From NCBI GenBank assembly GCA_002102555.1, contig MCFL01000367.1, positions 1 through 20,789 on the forward strand: a stretch of 20,789 nt of DNA, read 5' to 3'. This DNA comes from Catenaria anguillulae PL171. Lineage: Eukaryota > Blastocladiomycota > Blastocladiomycetes > Blastocladiales > Catenariaceae. How positions within the stretch are numbered: the first letter of the stretch is position 1; each line of letters begins with the position of its first letter. The notes under the pieces are model-generated. The model made no database searches, was not told the origin of the DNA, and saw only the letters and a program-made list of their open reading frames with translations. A program made the translations under genes and the position numbers. Shown here in pieces: positions 19,264-20,789 of the stretch.

Positions 19264-20052
19264 TACAACATATACACGCGACTCATACCTTCCGATCCCA
19301 CCACCCGCTGGACATGGCGAGAACGTTTATATAACTGTTGCGATGACAATCAACGCAGACGGACTCCCAATACCACCTCCAAATCAACTCAAAGCATTGA
19401 ATACGCAACAGAACAGCGCACTGCTTGATTCGGATAGACAAACCACCCACCAAGCACGATGGACCCGCACCCACAACCGAAACCACCAACGTGGCGTCCG
19501 AGGATGGGTCGCCACAGACCGGCCCCGACTCTTCCCCAACGGATTCAGAAATGAAAAGTAGTGCATCGTACCCTCAAAACGATAGTATGGACTCGGGTCC
19601 GCACGCAGAATCAGCAAACCAAGATTTCGCTGTTCCGCTGGAAGACGTAGTACAAGCTTCAGGAAACGGGACAGTGACATTACAACAAATGTCGACGTCA
19701 TGGACTCAACCGCATCCCATGATGCGACCGCCAATGTGATGAGCGAGTCACTTGAACAAGGCCAACCGTCACTTATTGGGCCCGAAGAGCAGCAGTCTGC
19801 CTTAGCTGACCATAAGGACCTTGATCAAGAACCCGTGTCGGACAGCAGTCACCCAGGCCCACTTCCAGACATATTGACCGATGACTCGGCTTCGCCAAAA
19901 ATGCGGACAGACAGCAATCCTCTTCCCTTGGCCGATCAGGATGTGCCTGCCTCGTCGGTTCTGAATGCAGATTCTGGCGTCGCAGTCGCGCCAGCTGAGT
20001 CAACTTCCACGAACTGCCAGAGGCTGACAGCGTAGCGACAAAAACAGCATCG
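19264..20052 (+). other. CFAP184 5' region with acidic coding-like segments
   Basis: Plus-strand sequence coding for acidic, Ser/Thr/Pro-rich protein appears in successive frames. From ATG 19343 it reads MTINADGLPIPPPNQLKALN. Around 19440-19690 another frame reads TTETTNVASEDGSPQTGPDS and LEDVVQASGNG. From ATG 19700 a third reads MDSTASHDATANVMSESLEQ, ending at a stop at 20033-20035. CCDC96/CFAP184 proteins have long acidic disordered N-termini, so these are probably parts of the same gene, but I could not find introns that join the frames. The region may instead be 5' UTR with spurious frames, or a damaged 5' end. Confidence 0.4.
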
Positions 20053-20789
20053 ATGAGTCCTGCTGCTGACGTTTCAGATGCGGCTCAGAATCACATTGAA
20101 GGTGAACTACAGCATCCATCGAGCGAAACTCAACTGAGTGATGAAGAGGTGGCTGTGCGCGACGCCTGCATTGCTCGAATCAAGTCGGCCCTATTGGCAC
20201 AGGAGTCTATGAGGGTTGTCAATGTCGCTCTCCAACACAAACTGAGCGATTTGTTTCGCAAGCGGAGGGTACAAAAAACGTCAAGTCCTTCTCGCTTCTT
20301 GCAAGTCTGGCTAATCGATGGACATTTATTTGTCCATAGGCTGAGGACAAAAACAACGAGCCCGACAAGTCTGTCACCGACCAAGATCAACGATTCGCCA
20401 ATGTCATGACCAGTCTGAAGCAACTTCGGAGCGAATACGACACAATGGAGCGCATGCAACAACAGGTGGATCAGGAATTCAAGGTAGCACTCTTTAAAAC
20501 CGGCTCAATCCCGTGGCGAGTTGAAGACAAATGATGATTGCAACGCTTGCTGACGTCTATTTGTGCCTAGGCCAAGCTGCAAGACCGCAAGCAAGAGTTT
20601 TCGGAGCGCTCGGAAGAATTTCGCAAGTACCGCCGCCAAGTTGCAGTAAGCTCTGAAAACAGCCGCACGGGAAAATCTATTCCCCTCAAGGTCGTTGAGC
20701 AACTTGAAGCACAAGATTCGCGCAAAGAGGCAGAGGTTGCCGCCGTGCGATTGGAAAACATCAAGTTACGGAACAAGCTCAAGAGGCAT
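20053..20789 (+). CDS. CFAP184: CFAP184/CCDC96-like ciliary coiled-coil protein (3' partial)
   Basis: Exons 20053-20268, 20340-20483 and 20571 to the window end join in phase 0; the introns are 71 nt (GTACAA...TAG) and 87 nt (GTAGCA...TAG). The product is acidic at first and then continuously helical. The segment LQHKLSDLFRKRR, followed across the intron by AEDKN and later QRFANVMTSLKQLRSEYDTM, matches the CCDC96 block NxELQxKLAEYFRRKK ... Y...L..LR..Y. The third exon ends VRLENIKLRNKLKR, the most conserved CCDC96/CFAP184 motif (VRLENIKLKNKLKK). Family members form a complex with CFAP263 (CCDC113) on axonemal doublets near radial spoke 3 and the nexin-dynein regulatory complex, and support ciliary motility. 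The start is uncertain: the frame is open back to about 19999, and acidic segments further upstream may belong to it. Confidence 0.85.

Noticed and set aside
1-20789. tRNA, rRNA or other structured RNA genes
   Set aside because: No cloverleaf with a GGTTCGAATCC-like arm and no conserved rRNA block was noticed by eye; a covariance-model scan would be needed to be sure.

Overview
The window reads as a stretch of nuclear genome from an intron-rich, flagellated eukaryote, most likely an early-diverging zoosporic fungus (Blastocladiomycota or Chytridiomycota grade). Two things point there. The genes carry short introns of about 60-105 nt with GTATGT- or GTACG-type donors. The right edge encodes a CFAP184/CCDC96-type ciliary coiled-coil protein, which is expected only where a motile flagellum is kept. 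The assignment is inference; no database could be searched.

Layout. Host genes lie at the two ends and an accessory block fills the middle. On the left are the last exon of a glutathione S-transferase (2-307, +) and a complete six-exon half-size ABCG transporter with a cysteine-rich N-terminal domain (953-3896, +), followed by a long 3' region with poly(A)-like signals facing each other near 4.5 kb. From about 4.86 to 9.3 kb the minus strand holds coding-looking but frame-disrupted sequence. It includes an unidentified gene with an internal tandem duplication of about 320 bp (4861-6368) and a multi-exon gene with three C2H2-type fingers and an HNH-like nuclease domain (6325-9250). Divergent from these, on the plus strand at about 9.5-12.9 kb, is an intron-rich tyrosine-recombinase gene of Crypton type, with an NDC10_II-like C-terminal region. 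It looks decayed.

After a gene-poor gap comes a Helitron (candidate ends 13763-19263). Its five-exon Rep-helicase gene (14120-19167, +) can be followed from a proline-rich N-terminus through the HUH relaxase and a PIF1-type helicase. The helicase C-terminus changes frame twice, so this copy is probably no longer autonomous. A hairpin plus CTAG-T downstream of the stop fits a Helitron 3' end. The element sits directly upstream of the CFAP184 gene (from 20053 or earlier, +), which runs off the window.

The most interesting unexplained sequence is the minus-strand zinc-finger/HNH gene beside the divergent recombinase gene. I do not recognise that domain combination as a named family. Whether the 4.8-12.9 kb block is one element or several nested ones cannot be decided from this single copy.
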